Source of the DNA: UBA1563 sp041667115
Lineage (GTDB): Bacteria; Bacteroidota; Ignavibacteria; Ignavibacteriales; Ignavibacteriaceae
Direction: 5' to 3'
DNA length: 64,000 nucleotides
Assembly (NCBI GenBank): GCA_041667115.1
Contig: JBAYFO010000001.1
Location: 62,001-126,000, forward strand
In this document: positions 56,868-64,000 of the stretch, in pieces
Position numbering within the stretch: position 1 is the stretch's first letter
How the letters are laid out: each line of letters begins with the position of its first letter
Translations under genes and position numbers: made by a program
The notes under the pieces: model-generated
Seen by the model: the letters and a program-made list of their open reading frames with translations, nothing else
Database searches by the model: none
What the model was told of the DNA's origin: nothing

Positions 56868-58208
56868 ATGGAAAATGTAAAATGGTTGATGGAAAATGTA
56901 AAACAGATTATCAATCTGTTTATTTCCAAAGTTATGATAATTCTTCTTTTGCTTTTGATGATTGAGGCAAAGGCTCAGTCAGTTGATTCTTTGGTAGCTG
57001 AAGCAATTAGAAACAATCCGCAGTTGAAATCACTTCAATATAAAATAGCCGCATCGGAAAAGCGAACGGAATCTATCAACACTCTTCCGGCGCCGAATCT
57101 TTCTGTTGAGTTTTCTCAAGTGCCGACAAATTCAATTGATATTCTGAATCAATCCGGTTCAAACAATTTTGGGCTTTCGCAAATGTTTCCGCTTGGTGGA
57201 AAGTTAAATGCGATGGCTGAGGTTGAGAGAAAAAATACTTTGGTTGAAGGGAACAATTATGAGGTTTATAAAATTAATCTTATTGCTCAAGTGAAAATGT
57301 CGTACTACTCACTTTGGCTGATCGATAGAAAGATCGAAGTTCAAAGGAAAAACATTGCTCTTATAAACGATGTAATAAAATCAGTTGAATCATCGTATTA
57401 CACAAACAAGATCAATCAGGCAGATGTGTTGACACTTCAGAGTGAGATCGCTTCGGATGAAACTCAGGTTCTCATTCTGGAAAAACAAAAAGAGTCGGAG
57501 ACTTACAAACTAAATAAACTGCTTGGTCGAAATCTCGACTCAAAAGAAGTTTCTGCGGTTACCGATTTCCCGACAAATACTCTTTCAGCTTCTCAATCTA
57601 ATTTGGAAGAACTACTCGGCTCTTTCAATCCTTCACTTAAAAAAATGGATCGCATGATTGAGATGAATAAGGCGATGATCGATGCAAATAATCGCGAACT
57701 TATTCCCGACTTGATGGTTCAGGGAATGTTGATGAGAATGCCCCGAGGAATGATCTTAACATCTAAAAGTGATCTGTCTATGCTCGATCCGAAAACGGAA
57801 ACCATGTATTCGCTGATGTTCTCTATCAATCTTCCTTTTGCGCCCTGGTCTATAAATAAATACAAAGCAAAAGAAGAAGAGTTGAATGCCGGTATAAGCA
57901 GCATCGAATTTGAAAAGAACGATATGCAGCGCGAAATGGATTCTCAATTAAAAGATGCTCTGGTTAAGTATAACACAGCAATTGATCTGACAAAACTTTA
58001 CACCGACAAAGTTATCCCGATGGTTAGTAAAGCTGCTGAATCGCAAGTTTCGGCGTATCAAAATAATAGGACTGGAGTGACCACCGTAATTGATTCATAC
58101 CGTATGTTATTGATGCAGCAAATGAATCTATACATGGCGCAAGCTGATACACAGATGGCTCTTGCCGAAATTGAAATGATGGTTGGAAAGAAGATGGATG
58201 AGTTTTGA
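56868..58208 (+). CDS. TolC-family outer-membrane channel (CusC-like)
   Basis: A 446-residue protein with GGAGATTAAT before its ATG. Signal peptide residues ~13-37 end EAKAQ, and two OEP repeats with long coiled-coil helices follow (AIRNNPQLKSLQYKIAASEKR; QINQADVLTLQSEIASDE). It forms the exit duct of the RND pump. The first 13 codons contain a doubled ATGGAAAATGTAAAA sequence enclosing GGTTGATGGA, a word repeated twice more in this operon; an internal ATG could be the true start. Confidence 0.9.
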   Translation: MENVKWLMENVKQIINLFISKVMIILLLLLMIEAKAQSVDSLVAEAIRNNPQLKSLQYKIAASEKRTESINTLPAPNLSVEFSQVPTNSIDILNQSGSNNFGLSQMFPLGGKLNAMAEVERKNTLVEGNNYEVYKINLIAQVKMSYYSLWLIDRKIEVQRKNIALINDVIKSVESSYYTNKINQADVLTLQSEIASDETQVLILEKQKESETYKLNKLLGRNLDSKEVSAVTDFPTNTLSASQSNLEELLGSFNPSLKKMDRMIEMNKAMIDANNRELIPDLMVQGMLMRMPRGMILTSKSDLSMLDPKTETMYSLMFSINLPFAPWSINKYKAKEEELNAGISSIEFEKNDMQREMDSQLKDALVKYNTAIDLTKLYTDKVIPMVSKAAESQVSAYQNNRTGVTTVIDSYRMLLMQQMNLYMAQADTQMALAEIEMMVGKKMDEF

Positions 58209-58230
58209 TGGATGAAGGATGAGGTGAGTT

Positions 58231-58719
58231 GGTTGATGGATTATGAAAAGATAAATTCATAAGTTGTAGTAAAAATTAAAGACTAGGAGAAGAAATATGA
58301 ACTCAAAAACAGAAGAATTGTTACAAAGAACATTTTTGTTCGGAGTAAACACATTAAAATTTCTTAATACTTTACCATACACCATTGCGAACAAAGTCAT
58401 TATATATCAATTAGCGAAGTCGTCCACTTCGGTCGGAGCGAATTATGAAGAGTCACAAGCTGCTGAATCAAAAGATGATTTTATCCACAAAATTGGAATT
58501 GTTTCTAAAGAAGCGAGAGAATCAAAATTTTGGTTAAGAATTTTAAATGAGTTGTTAACCGATGAAAAGCAAAAAGCTCAGGTAAAGATTTTATTAGAGG
58601 AATCAGATCAATTTTGTAAAATCTTTACATCAATAAAATTAACCTCACAAGAAAATAAGAAGAAGAAATAATATGAAAACGATTAAAAATTTTTTTACAT
58701 CAACCATCATCCATCAACC
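58231..58719. repeat. Inverted 11-mers flanking the four-helix-bundle gene
   Basis: GGTTGATGGAT at 58231-58241 and its exact complement ATCCATCAACC at 58709-58719 surround the four-helix gene; the right copy falls inside the signal-sequence region of the adaptor gene. The same word GGTTGATGGA occurs at 56884-56893 in the channel gene. Such arms may mark the boundaries of an inserted unit. Confidence 0.5.
58297..58671 (+). CDS. Four-helix-bundle protein (23S rRNA IVS-encoded type)
   Basis: A 124-residue protein with AGGAGAAGAAAT before its ATG. FLFGVNTLKFLNTLP, QLAKSSTSVGANYEESQAA and FIHKIGIVSKEARESKFWLRIL are the hallmarks of the four-helix-bundle family first seen in rRNA intervening sequences. 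The biochemical role is not established. It lies between the channel and adaptor genes of a metal-efflux operon, framed by inverted repeats, so it is probably a hitchhiking insertion. Confidence 0.9.
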   Translation: MNSKTEELLQRTFLFGVNTLKFLNTLPYTIANKVIIYQLAKSSTSVGANYEESQAAESKDDFIHKIGIVSKEARESKFWLRILNELLTDEKQKAQVKILLEESDQFCKIFTSIKLTSQENKKKK

Positions 58720-59962
58720 ATTATACATAATGATGTTATTGATGGTTCTCTTTATAGGTTGTTCAACAAAAGGAAAAAATGAGCAAACTTTAGCAAAAGA
58801 GAAAGATTATTGGACGTGTCCAATGCATCCGCAAATTCATGCTGATAGACCCGGCGCTTGCCCGATCTGCGGAATGGATCTTATCAAAAAAGTTGTAGAT
58901 GAAAAAGAAGAACCTACGACCGATAAAGATATGACGAACATGATTACACTCAGCAGCAGAAAACAAGCTCTCGCAAATGTTTCGACTGTTGTTGTGAAGA
59001 AAGAAAATCTTCAAGAACAAATTACCGCCTACAGCTACCTGGATTTTGTTGAGAACAACCGCAAAACAATTTCAGCGCGATTCAACGGAAGAATTGAAAA
59101 GCTCTTTGTTGATAAAACCGGTGACTATATTAAAAAAGGTCAGGCGCTGTTTGAAATTTACAGTCCTGATTTAGTGCAAGCACAGAATGAATATTTGATT
59201 GCACTGGCTAACCGGACAACCCATTCTTCGCTCGTTTCTGCGGCAAAGATGAAATTGGAACTCTTTGGATTGACGGCGCAACAGATTCAAACACTTGAAC
59301 AAAGCAAAGAAATTAAAATAACGCTAACATACTTTTCACCAATTAGCGGAACGGTGATAGAAAAGAAAGTTCAGGAAGGAGCATACGTAAATGAAGGTAC
59401 AGCTATATATGACGTTGCCGAACTTTCCACTCTTTGGAATATTGCTGAAGTGTATGAGAACGATTTATCAAATGTAAAAATTGGAAGTCCTGTAAAACTG
59501 CACTTACGTGCTTATCCCGGTCAAGAATTTAATGGCAGAGTAACTTTTATTTATCCGGTAGTTAATGCACAAACAAGAACAGTAAAAGTCAGCAGCGAAT
59601 TTTCAAGTAACGGCGGAAAGTTAAAACCGCAGATGTACGGCGAAACAATATTCAGCGCTTCCGGTGGACAAGGACTGCTTGTTCCTGCAGATGCTGTTAT
59701 TATCGCGGGTCAAAGAACAGTGGTTTGGGTTAAAACCGGTGATGGAATGTTCGAAGCACGCAGTGTCCAAATCGGTAATCGGTTCGGAGATAAATATCAA
59801 ATCCTTTCCGGTTTAAATGAAGGTGATGAAATTGCTGCGACCGGAGGCTTTTTGATTGATTCCGAAAGTCAACTTAAAACCGGTTTACCAACCGGAAATC
59901 AACATGAGGGAACAAATCAAAAAAAATCTTCTTCCGATGAAATGAACGGAATGGGAATGTAA
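58673..59962 (+). CDS. CusB-like periplasmic adaptor with metal-binding domain
   Basis: A 429-residue membrane-fusion protein. Lipobox LFIGC with Cys30. A heavy-metal-binding domain at ~46-72 has CPMHP...CPICGM (Cys49, Met51, His52, Cys63, Cys66, Met68). Then come the barrel-sandwich and hairpin regions (YLDFVENNRKTISARFNGRIEKL, GQALFEIYSPDLVQAQNEYL) and the beta-barrel. It links the pump to the channel and hands metal to CusA. The gene starts 1 bp after the four-helix gene. Confidence 0.92.
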   Translation: MKTIKNFFTSTIIHQPLYIMMLLMVLFIGCSTKGKNEQTLAKEKDYWTCPMHPQIHADRPGACPICGMDLIKKVVDEKEEPTTDKDMTNMITLSSRKQALANVSTVVVKKENLQEQITAYSYLDFVENNRKTISARFNGRIEKLFVDKTGDYIKKGQALFEIYSPDLVQAQNEYLIALANRTTHSSLVSAAKMKLELFGLTAQQIQTLEQSKEIKITLTYFSPISGTVIEKKVQEGAYVNEGTAIYDVAELSTLWNIAEVYENDLSNVKIGSPVKLHLRAYPGQEFNGRVTFIYPVVNAQTRTVKVSSEFSSNGGKLKPQMYGETIFSASGGQGLLVPADAVIIAGQRTVVWVKTGDGMFEARSVQIGNRFGDKYQILSGLNEGDEIAATGGFLIDSESQLKTGLPTGNQHEGTNQKKSSSDEMNGMGM

Positions 59963-60010
59963 AATGTTTTTAAAGTATAACAACCAACAATCAACAAAAA
60001 GGAGTTCAAT

Positions 60011-60445
60011 ATGAACACACAAAAATCTCGAAATATTCTTGCTGTTTCTTTAATGGCGGCAGGATTAACTTTTTTTAGTCTATCAAACTTGTCTGCACAA
60101 GAGCATAAATCATGCTGCGGTGATGGAATGGAAAAAGATGTGGTAGCAATGAATGCGGTGTCGGGTGATTCAACAAAGAAAATGGATATGAAGCACGATA
60201 TGCACAAAGACGGAAAAATGCAGAAGCAAAAGAGTGCGTCGAGTGTTTCCATCGTGCGTGAAGGAACGATCGACTTGAAAGCGATTGATAAAAACAAAGA
60301 CGGAAAAGTATTTCAATGCCCGATGGATTGGAATGTTATTTCTGACGCCTCCGGTAAATGCCCGCTTTGTAAAATGACTTTGAAAGAAGTAACACTTTCC
60401 GGAGCTAAAAAAAATCTAAAAGAAAACGGTTTCAAGGTAAAGTAA
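60011..60445 (+). CDS. Exported protein with C-terminal heavy-metal-binding domain
   Basis: A 144-residue protein with GGAG before its ATG, and a signal peptide ending LSAQ. SCCGDGM at 34-40, a Met/His/Asp-rich linker (MDMKHDMHKDGKM) and a C-terminal domain with Cys103, Met105, Cys117, Cys120 and Met122 (FQCPMDWNVISD, KCPLCKM), similar to the domain of the adjacent adaptor. A periplasmic copper buffer or donor to the pump is inferred. Confidence 0.8.
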   Translation: MNTQKSRNILAVSLMAAGLTFFSLSNLSAQEHKSCCGDGMEKDVVAMNAVSGDSTKKMDMKHDMHKDGKMQKQKSASSVSIVREGTIDLKAIDKNKDGKVFQCPMDWNVISDASGKCPLCKMTLKEVTLSGAKKNLKENGFKVK

Positions 60446-60476
60446 TACCATAAATAATTTATAAAGAAACAACACA

Positions 60477-60956
60477 ATGAACTCGATTAAATCATTAGCT
60501 AAAACAGCTATGATGCTTTCAGTAATATTGATTTTCAGCATCACGGTATCCGCCCAGAATCAACATGGAAGCGGTAACAATATGGGAACCGGTTCTCAAA
60601 TGCAGAATATGCAAAATATGGGGGCGAAAATGGGTGACATGCAGAACATGATGTCTCACATGAATCAACTCATGGATAAGAGCGGTAAAATGCTCTCCAT
60701 GATGCAGAACCAAAAAGATCAAATGGGAATGGGTTCTCAAATGACCGGTATGATGCAAAACATGAACGCTATGTCAAAGAACATGAAAAACATGCTCGAT
60801 CAAATGAACACCATAATGGGTGATAAGAAAATGATGGAGAACCAAGATATGAAAGAACATATGAAAGGCATGACCGATGACATGAAAACCATGATGAAAG
60901 ATTATGACAACATGCTTGGTAAAATTCAAGAACTCCCAAGTTCAATGAAGAAATAA
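60477..60956 (+). CDS. Methionine-rich periplasmic protein
   Basis: A 159-residue protein with a signal peptide ending VSAQ. The mature part has 34 Met in about 133 residues, in patterns such as MQNMQNM and MKGMTDDM, in sequence that should be helical. No Cys. Met clusters bind Cu(I) and Ag(I), so a periplasmic copper sponge or chaperone is the simplest idea. It lies between a metal-binding protein and an outer-membrane protein in the efflux operon. No named family is recognised. Confidence 0.75.
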   Translation: MNSIKSLAKTAMMLSVILIFSITVSAQNQHGSGNNMGTGSQMQNMQNMGAKMGDMQNMMSHMNQLMDKSGKMLSMMQNQKDQMGMGSQMTGMMQNMNAMSKNMKNMLDQMNTIMGDKKMMENQDMKEHMKGMTDDMKTMMKDYDNMLGKIQELPSSMKK

Positions 60957-60966
60957 GGTCAATTAA

Positions 60967-61854
60967 ATGCAGCAGAAAATTAATAGCACGGTTCTGTTAA
61001 TTTTTTCCGCGCTTCTTTTTAGTGGAGTAACTTTTGCTCAAGAAGGCTGGTCGGTTTCGACCGGCCTTCAATACTCCGGCGGAAATTATTATTTCAACAA
61101 TTATAGCAAACGCTTTTCGTTTTACGGTGGGCTGCGTTATCAAACAGAATATTTCAGCATGAATGTTACCGTACCGATTATTTTTAGCAATAACAATCCC
61201 CTCAGTCAATCAGGTGGAATGATGCTACCGATTGGAGGTAATTCTTCCAACAGCAATAACGTAATGGGCAGTAATTCTTCCGGCACAAACACAGGAGGGA
61301 TGATGGGCAACGGTGGAAGCAATTCTACTTCTATGTCCGGCTCTTCATCTTCTATGAACTCAAATATCGGACTTGGTGATATGTATCTTACGGGTAATTA
61401 TCAATTTTATTCCAACTATGAAAATAGTTTTACTGCATTGATCAATTATCAAATTAAATTTCCTACTGCTAGTGGAATGACCAATATTGGTACCGGTAAA
61501 TTTGATTATGGCGCTTCTGTAACACTTCGCAAAGGTTTTGATTCATATATCGCAATTGCAGACTTGGGATACCTTAACATCGGTGATCCAAGCGGATTTA
61601 CTTACAATAATCCTTTTACCTATGGATTCGGTTTAGGCAAATTTTTTAATGATGGCAACTCATCGCTTCTGCTCTACTATCAAGGCTACACAGAAATTGT
61701 TTCCGGTTATGCCGCTCCACAGCAGTTATCTCTCGGATTGAATTATCAGCTTAGTTCTAAACTAACTCTTACCCTTATTGGCGGTGCTGGATTGACAAAA
61801 TTTTCTCCCGGTCTGTTAGCTTCTGCCGGTGTAATATGGCGACTTGGAGAGTAA
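60967..61854 (+). CDS. Outer-membrane beta-barrel protein with Met/Ser/Gly loop
   Basis: A 295-residue protein with a signal peptide ending FAQ. Many amphipathic strands end in aromatic residues (YSGGNYYFNNYSK, FTALINYQIKFPTA, YGFGLGKFF), consistent with a 12-strand-like barrel (MetA/transporter-like). Residues ~82-138 are a Met/Ser/Gly/Asn-rich loop (GGMMGNGGSNSTSMSG). It may bind metal at the cell surface or act as a channel. It is the seventh gene of the copper run. Confidence 0.72.
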   Translation: MQQKINSTVLLIFSALLFSGVTFAQEGWSVSTGLQYSGGNYYFNNYSKRFSFYGGLRYQTEYFSMNVTVPIIFSNNNPLSQSGGMMLPIGGNSSNSNNVMGSNSSGTNTGGMMGNGGSNSTSMSGSSSSMNSNIGLGDMYLTGNYQFYSNYENSFTALINYQIKFPTASGMTNIGTGKFDYGASVTLRKGFDSYIAIADLGYLNIGDPSGFTYNNPFTYGFGLGKFFNDGNSSLLLYYQGYTEIVSGYAAPQQLSLGLNYQLSSKLTLTLIGGAGLTKFSPGLLASAGVIWRLGE

Positions 61855-61886
61855 TTTATAATAATAAAAGAATGAAAGGAAAAACC

Positions 61887-62414
61887 ATGAAATATTTTTT
61901 AAGGATATTGATAGTGGTTGCAGTTCTGGTTGCAGCGAGTCTTGTTTTTATTTATTCAGGAATTTATAATGTAAGCGCAATGGATCATCACAACCAGATA
62001 ACTCAATGGATGATGAATGCTGTAATGGACAATTCTATTAAGTCTCATGCAAATGATCTTAAAGCACCGAATCTTTCTGATTCATCTTTGGTAAGAATGG
62101 GTTTCGTGCATTATAGAGAAATGTGCGTCGGATGCCATGGCGGTCCGGGTAGAGAACAGAGTGAATTTGCAAAAGGGCTTTATCCCAATCCACCAATGCT
62201 TTCTAAAGTTGTTGGAGATTGGACTCCTCAACAACTTTTTTGGATAACTAAAAATGGTTTAAAAATGACAGGGATGCCTGCATTTGGACCAACACATACA
62301 GACGATATGATATGGGCAATTGTAGCCTTTACAAAAAAGCTTCCGACATTAACTAAGGAGCAATACCAAATCTTTGATAATGAAACGAAAGGTGAAAGTG
62401 ACGAAGCAGATTAA
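61887..62414 (+). CDS. Membrane-anchored c-type cytochrome
   Basis: 175 residues from the ATG at 61887, preceded by AAAGGA; longer starts at 61836 and 61872 overlap or crowd the previous gene. An N-terminal membrane anchor (residues 4-24) is followed by a heme motif Cys80-Val-Gly-Cys83-His84 and a likely distal Met130 in TGMPAFG. It is the last gene of the copper run; it might take part in periplasmic copper redox chemistry (inference). Confidence 0.85.
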   Translation: MKYFLRILIVVAVLVAASLVFIYSGIYNVSAMDHHNQITQWMMNAVMDNSIKSHANDLKAPNLSDSSLVRMGFVHYREMCVGCHGGPGREQSEFAKGLYPNPPMLSKVVGDWTPQQLFWITKNGLKMTGMPAFGPTHTDDMIWAIVAFTKKLPTLTKEQYQIFDNETKGESDEAD

Positions 62415-62520
62415 TATACTCGTTAAATGTTCGTAGAATTAAAATGGATTGTGAAATCTTCTAGCAGAAAAATTTATAAGAGATACAATTTCGGTTCTAC
62501 TTTGGTTGTCTCTTTATTTA

Positions 62521-62552
62521 ATTAGCTGTGTAGGCAAACCTACGCAGCTAAT
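62521..62552. terminator. Terminator stem ATTAGCTGTGTAGG/CCTACGCAGCTAAT
   Basis: Fourteen-bp arms with one mismatch and a CAAA loop. It overlaps the last codons of the minus-strand gene at 62540 and lies 107 bp after the cytochrome gene, so it can serve both strands. Confidence 0.75.
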
Positions 62553-64000
62553 TTCTGTGCAAACATGATGTCTAATTTTTTTCTCTGTTCGGCAATGAAA
62601 GAGGGGATTGATTTGAGATTTTCATTTTTGTAAGGCTTCGCTGAAGATAGTTCAAGAATATAGTCCATTCCCGATTCAAGATTCTCTTTGAATGTTTTGA
62701 GATATGTTATTCCGGCTTCGTTAAGTTCCGTTGTCTTTAAGAGATTCTCAAAATAATTAACATACAATTCAACTTCCTGGCAATACATGTGGGGACGTTC
62801 TTTAGAGACAAGCGATTCGCCCCTACCATAAATATGATCAATCATTTCTTTTAAAGTGTATTCTTTGTTCCACCAAACAATATTTGGTCCCGGGCAAATG
62901 GCTTGAGGAGCCAGTCCTTTCTTTTGAATTCCGAGAGCAAGCAGAGCGCTGTTTCCGAGATGAACGCACAAGCAAACTTTTTCAGCAGCCCTTTCTTTAA
63001 GTTCGTCTTTTTCAGAATAAGAAATTTCTGAAGAAGTAATCGAATCGTATTTCTTTACAAGGAATTCTGTTGAGGCTGTGCAGATCGGCTTTTCGGTAAA
63101 TTGTTTGTTTGAAACAAGAAAACCTTTCGGACATGATGAACCCGGTTTTGCTTGCGTAGATTTTTCTTTCGTCCAAACTTCCGAACCGGTATTCCGGAGA
63201 TTATTAAACGGCACACCAAGAGGAGAGGCATTGCTTAAATAAAGATCGTCTTTCTTTGCGGTTTTTAATAATTCAAGAGTATCAACATCAACACAAGTTG
63301 CTTCGGGAACCAATAAAAACGGACTTCCCCAACCGACCGAATCGCAGCCGAAATCTTCAAGTAATCTTTTAGCTTCACCATCTGTTCCTACACCGCCTTG
63401 TACCGTAATAAGCGGTTCGTTCTGTTTAGCTTTTTCAGGATATTCCAATCCGACTTTTTCATAAAAACTTTGAACAATGGGTTGCAGTTGTGTAGTTAAA
63501 AGTTCTTTCTTCTCGCGGAATTCTTTTAAAATTGACGGAAGTAAATATCCTTGCGATGCAAACGCGTGTCCACCACAGTTAAGTCCCGATTCAATTCTAA
63601 ACTCACTTATTTCAAGACCTTTAGAAGCTAAAAATTTTCCTTGAATTAAAGCGGAACGAAAATCGCTAACTTTAATAGTGATCTTCTTTTTCAAATCGCC
63701 GGTTTTATCCCGGTAAAAATCTTGGAATTTTGAAATGTATCCGTATAATCCGCGGTTAAATCCTGCGGAAAAAACTACTGAAGAATTTAAATTACTATTA
63801 GCGAAACCTCTCAGCGCCGCTTTTGCATCGCTAAATTCTTCGCTAAGCAGTTCTCCTTTTTTATCGTAATTTGTTTTATCAAGCTTAGCCATAATGTTCA
63901 CGTCAATAGCGCCGGGATGAATTAATTTGGTAAGCTCATCGGCAAAATTGATCCGTTCAAAATCGTCTTTCATTTTTAAAAGTTTTGCATAAGCCGTTTT
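62540..64000 (-). CDS. Uncharacterised TIM-barrel-like protein, 5' end beyond window
   Basis: The frame is open from 62540 through an ATG at 63973 up to the window edge with no Shine-Dalgarno at that ATG, so the gene probably starts outside. Residues (from the ATG) ~185-225 read VQGGVGTDGEAKRLLEDFGCDSVGWGS followed by PFLLVPEA, which resembles the FMN/phosphate-binding end of nitronate monooxygenase-like TIM barrels; LNCGGHAFA lies before it. C-terminal Cys (CLCVHLG, YCQEVE) are present. A flavin-dependent oxidoreductase is possible but unproven. Confidence 0.6.
   Translation of the reverse strand, partial: KTAYAKLLKMKDDFERINFADELTKLIHPGAIDVNIMAKLDKTNYDKKGELLSEEFSDAKAALRGFANSNLNSSVVFSAGFNRGLYGYISKFQDFYRDKTGDLKKKITIKVSDFRSALIQGKFLASKGLEISEFRIESGLNCGGHAFASQGYLLPSILKEFREKKELLTTQLQPIVQSFYEKVGLEYPEKAKQNEPLITVQGGVGTDGEAKRLLEDFGCDSVGWGSPFLLVPEATCVDVDTLELLKTAKKDDLYLSNASPLGVPFNNLRNTGSEVWTKEKSTQAKPGSSCPKGFLVSNKQFTEKPICTASTEFLVKKYDSITSSEISYSEKDELKERAAEKVCLCVHLGNSALLALGIQKKGLAPQAICPGPNIVWWNKEYTLKEMIDHIYGRGESLVSKERPHMYCQEVELYVNYFENLLKTTELNEAGITYLKTFKENLESGMDYILELSSAKPYKNENLKSIPSFIAEQRKKLDIMFAQKLAA

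Overview
The window is AT-rich bacterial DNA, most likely from the Ignavibacteria/Bacteroidota-Chlorobi group. This is inferred from secreted proteins ending in a type IX secretion sorting tail (NYPNPFNPST plus a terminal KKLILMK-like end), a BshB1-type deacetylase, a DUF4783 protein, an HYC_CC_PP protein, and LytS/LytT plus LiaF-like envelope signalling. No rRNA, tRNA, CRISPR array, integrase or transposase was recognised.

Layout. 1-1551: an OmpR-type two-component pair, with the kinase cut by the window edge. 1727-9764: a run of exported proteins, several with T9SS tails, including a decayed tail remnant and an M6-like metalloprotease whose signal peptide is cut off by an in-frame stop. 9893-11137: a small helical protein, the first 21-bp repeat array and a YciI-like protein. 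11280-16391: a peptidoglycan-recycling operon (sugar kinase, AmpG-like permease, GH3 glucosaminidase fused to a beta-lactamase-like domain). 16620-20539: a PLP enzyme, a serine beta-lactamase-like protein and an alpha/beta hydrolase. 20614-24548: a gene-repeat-gene-repeat region that looks like integron cassettes without an integrase. 25085-25523: the second 21-bp array. 25682-30120: DUF2442, an acylating aldehyde dehydrogenase, and a LytT/LytS/LiaF-like stress module. 30408-33995: a B12-dependent ribonucleotide reductase. 34124-37559: two convergent OmpA-family proteins.

38305-48877 is one minus-strand gene run: DUF4783 protein, NtrY-like kinase, helicase-nuclease, cell-wall amidase, SpmA/SpmB fusion. 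49017-52692: an FN3 lipoprotein, bshB1 and an acyl-CoA ligase. 52927-62414 is a copper/silver export island: an HYC_CC_PP protein, a CusA pump with the three-methionine relay conserved in spacing, a TolC-like channel, a four-helix-bundle gene apparently inserted in the operon, a CusB-like adaptor, a second metal-binding-domain protein, a very methionine-rich periplasmic protein, an outer-membrane protein with a Met/Ser/Gly loop, and a cytochrome c. 62540-64000 is the 3' part of an uncharacterised TIM-barrel-like protein.

The least expected structures are: (1) the cassette region, where two cassettes have 10-nt boundary sequences exactly complementary to the inner core of their own attC-like site; (2) two arrays about 14 kb apart built on the same 21-bp period with a palindromic core but different core sequences; (3) the methionine-rich extensions spread over several proteins of the Cus-like operon.
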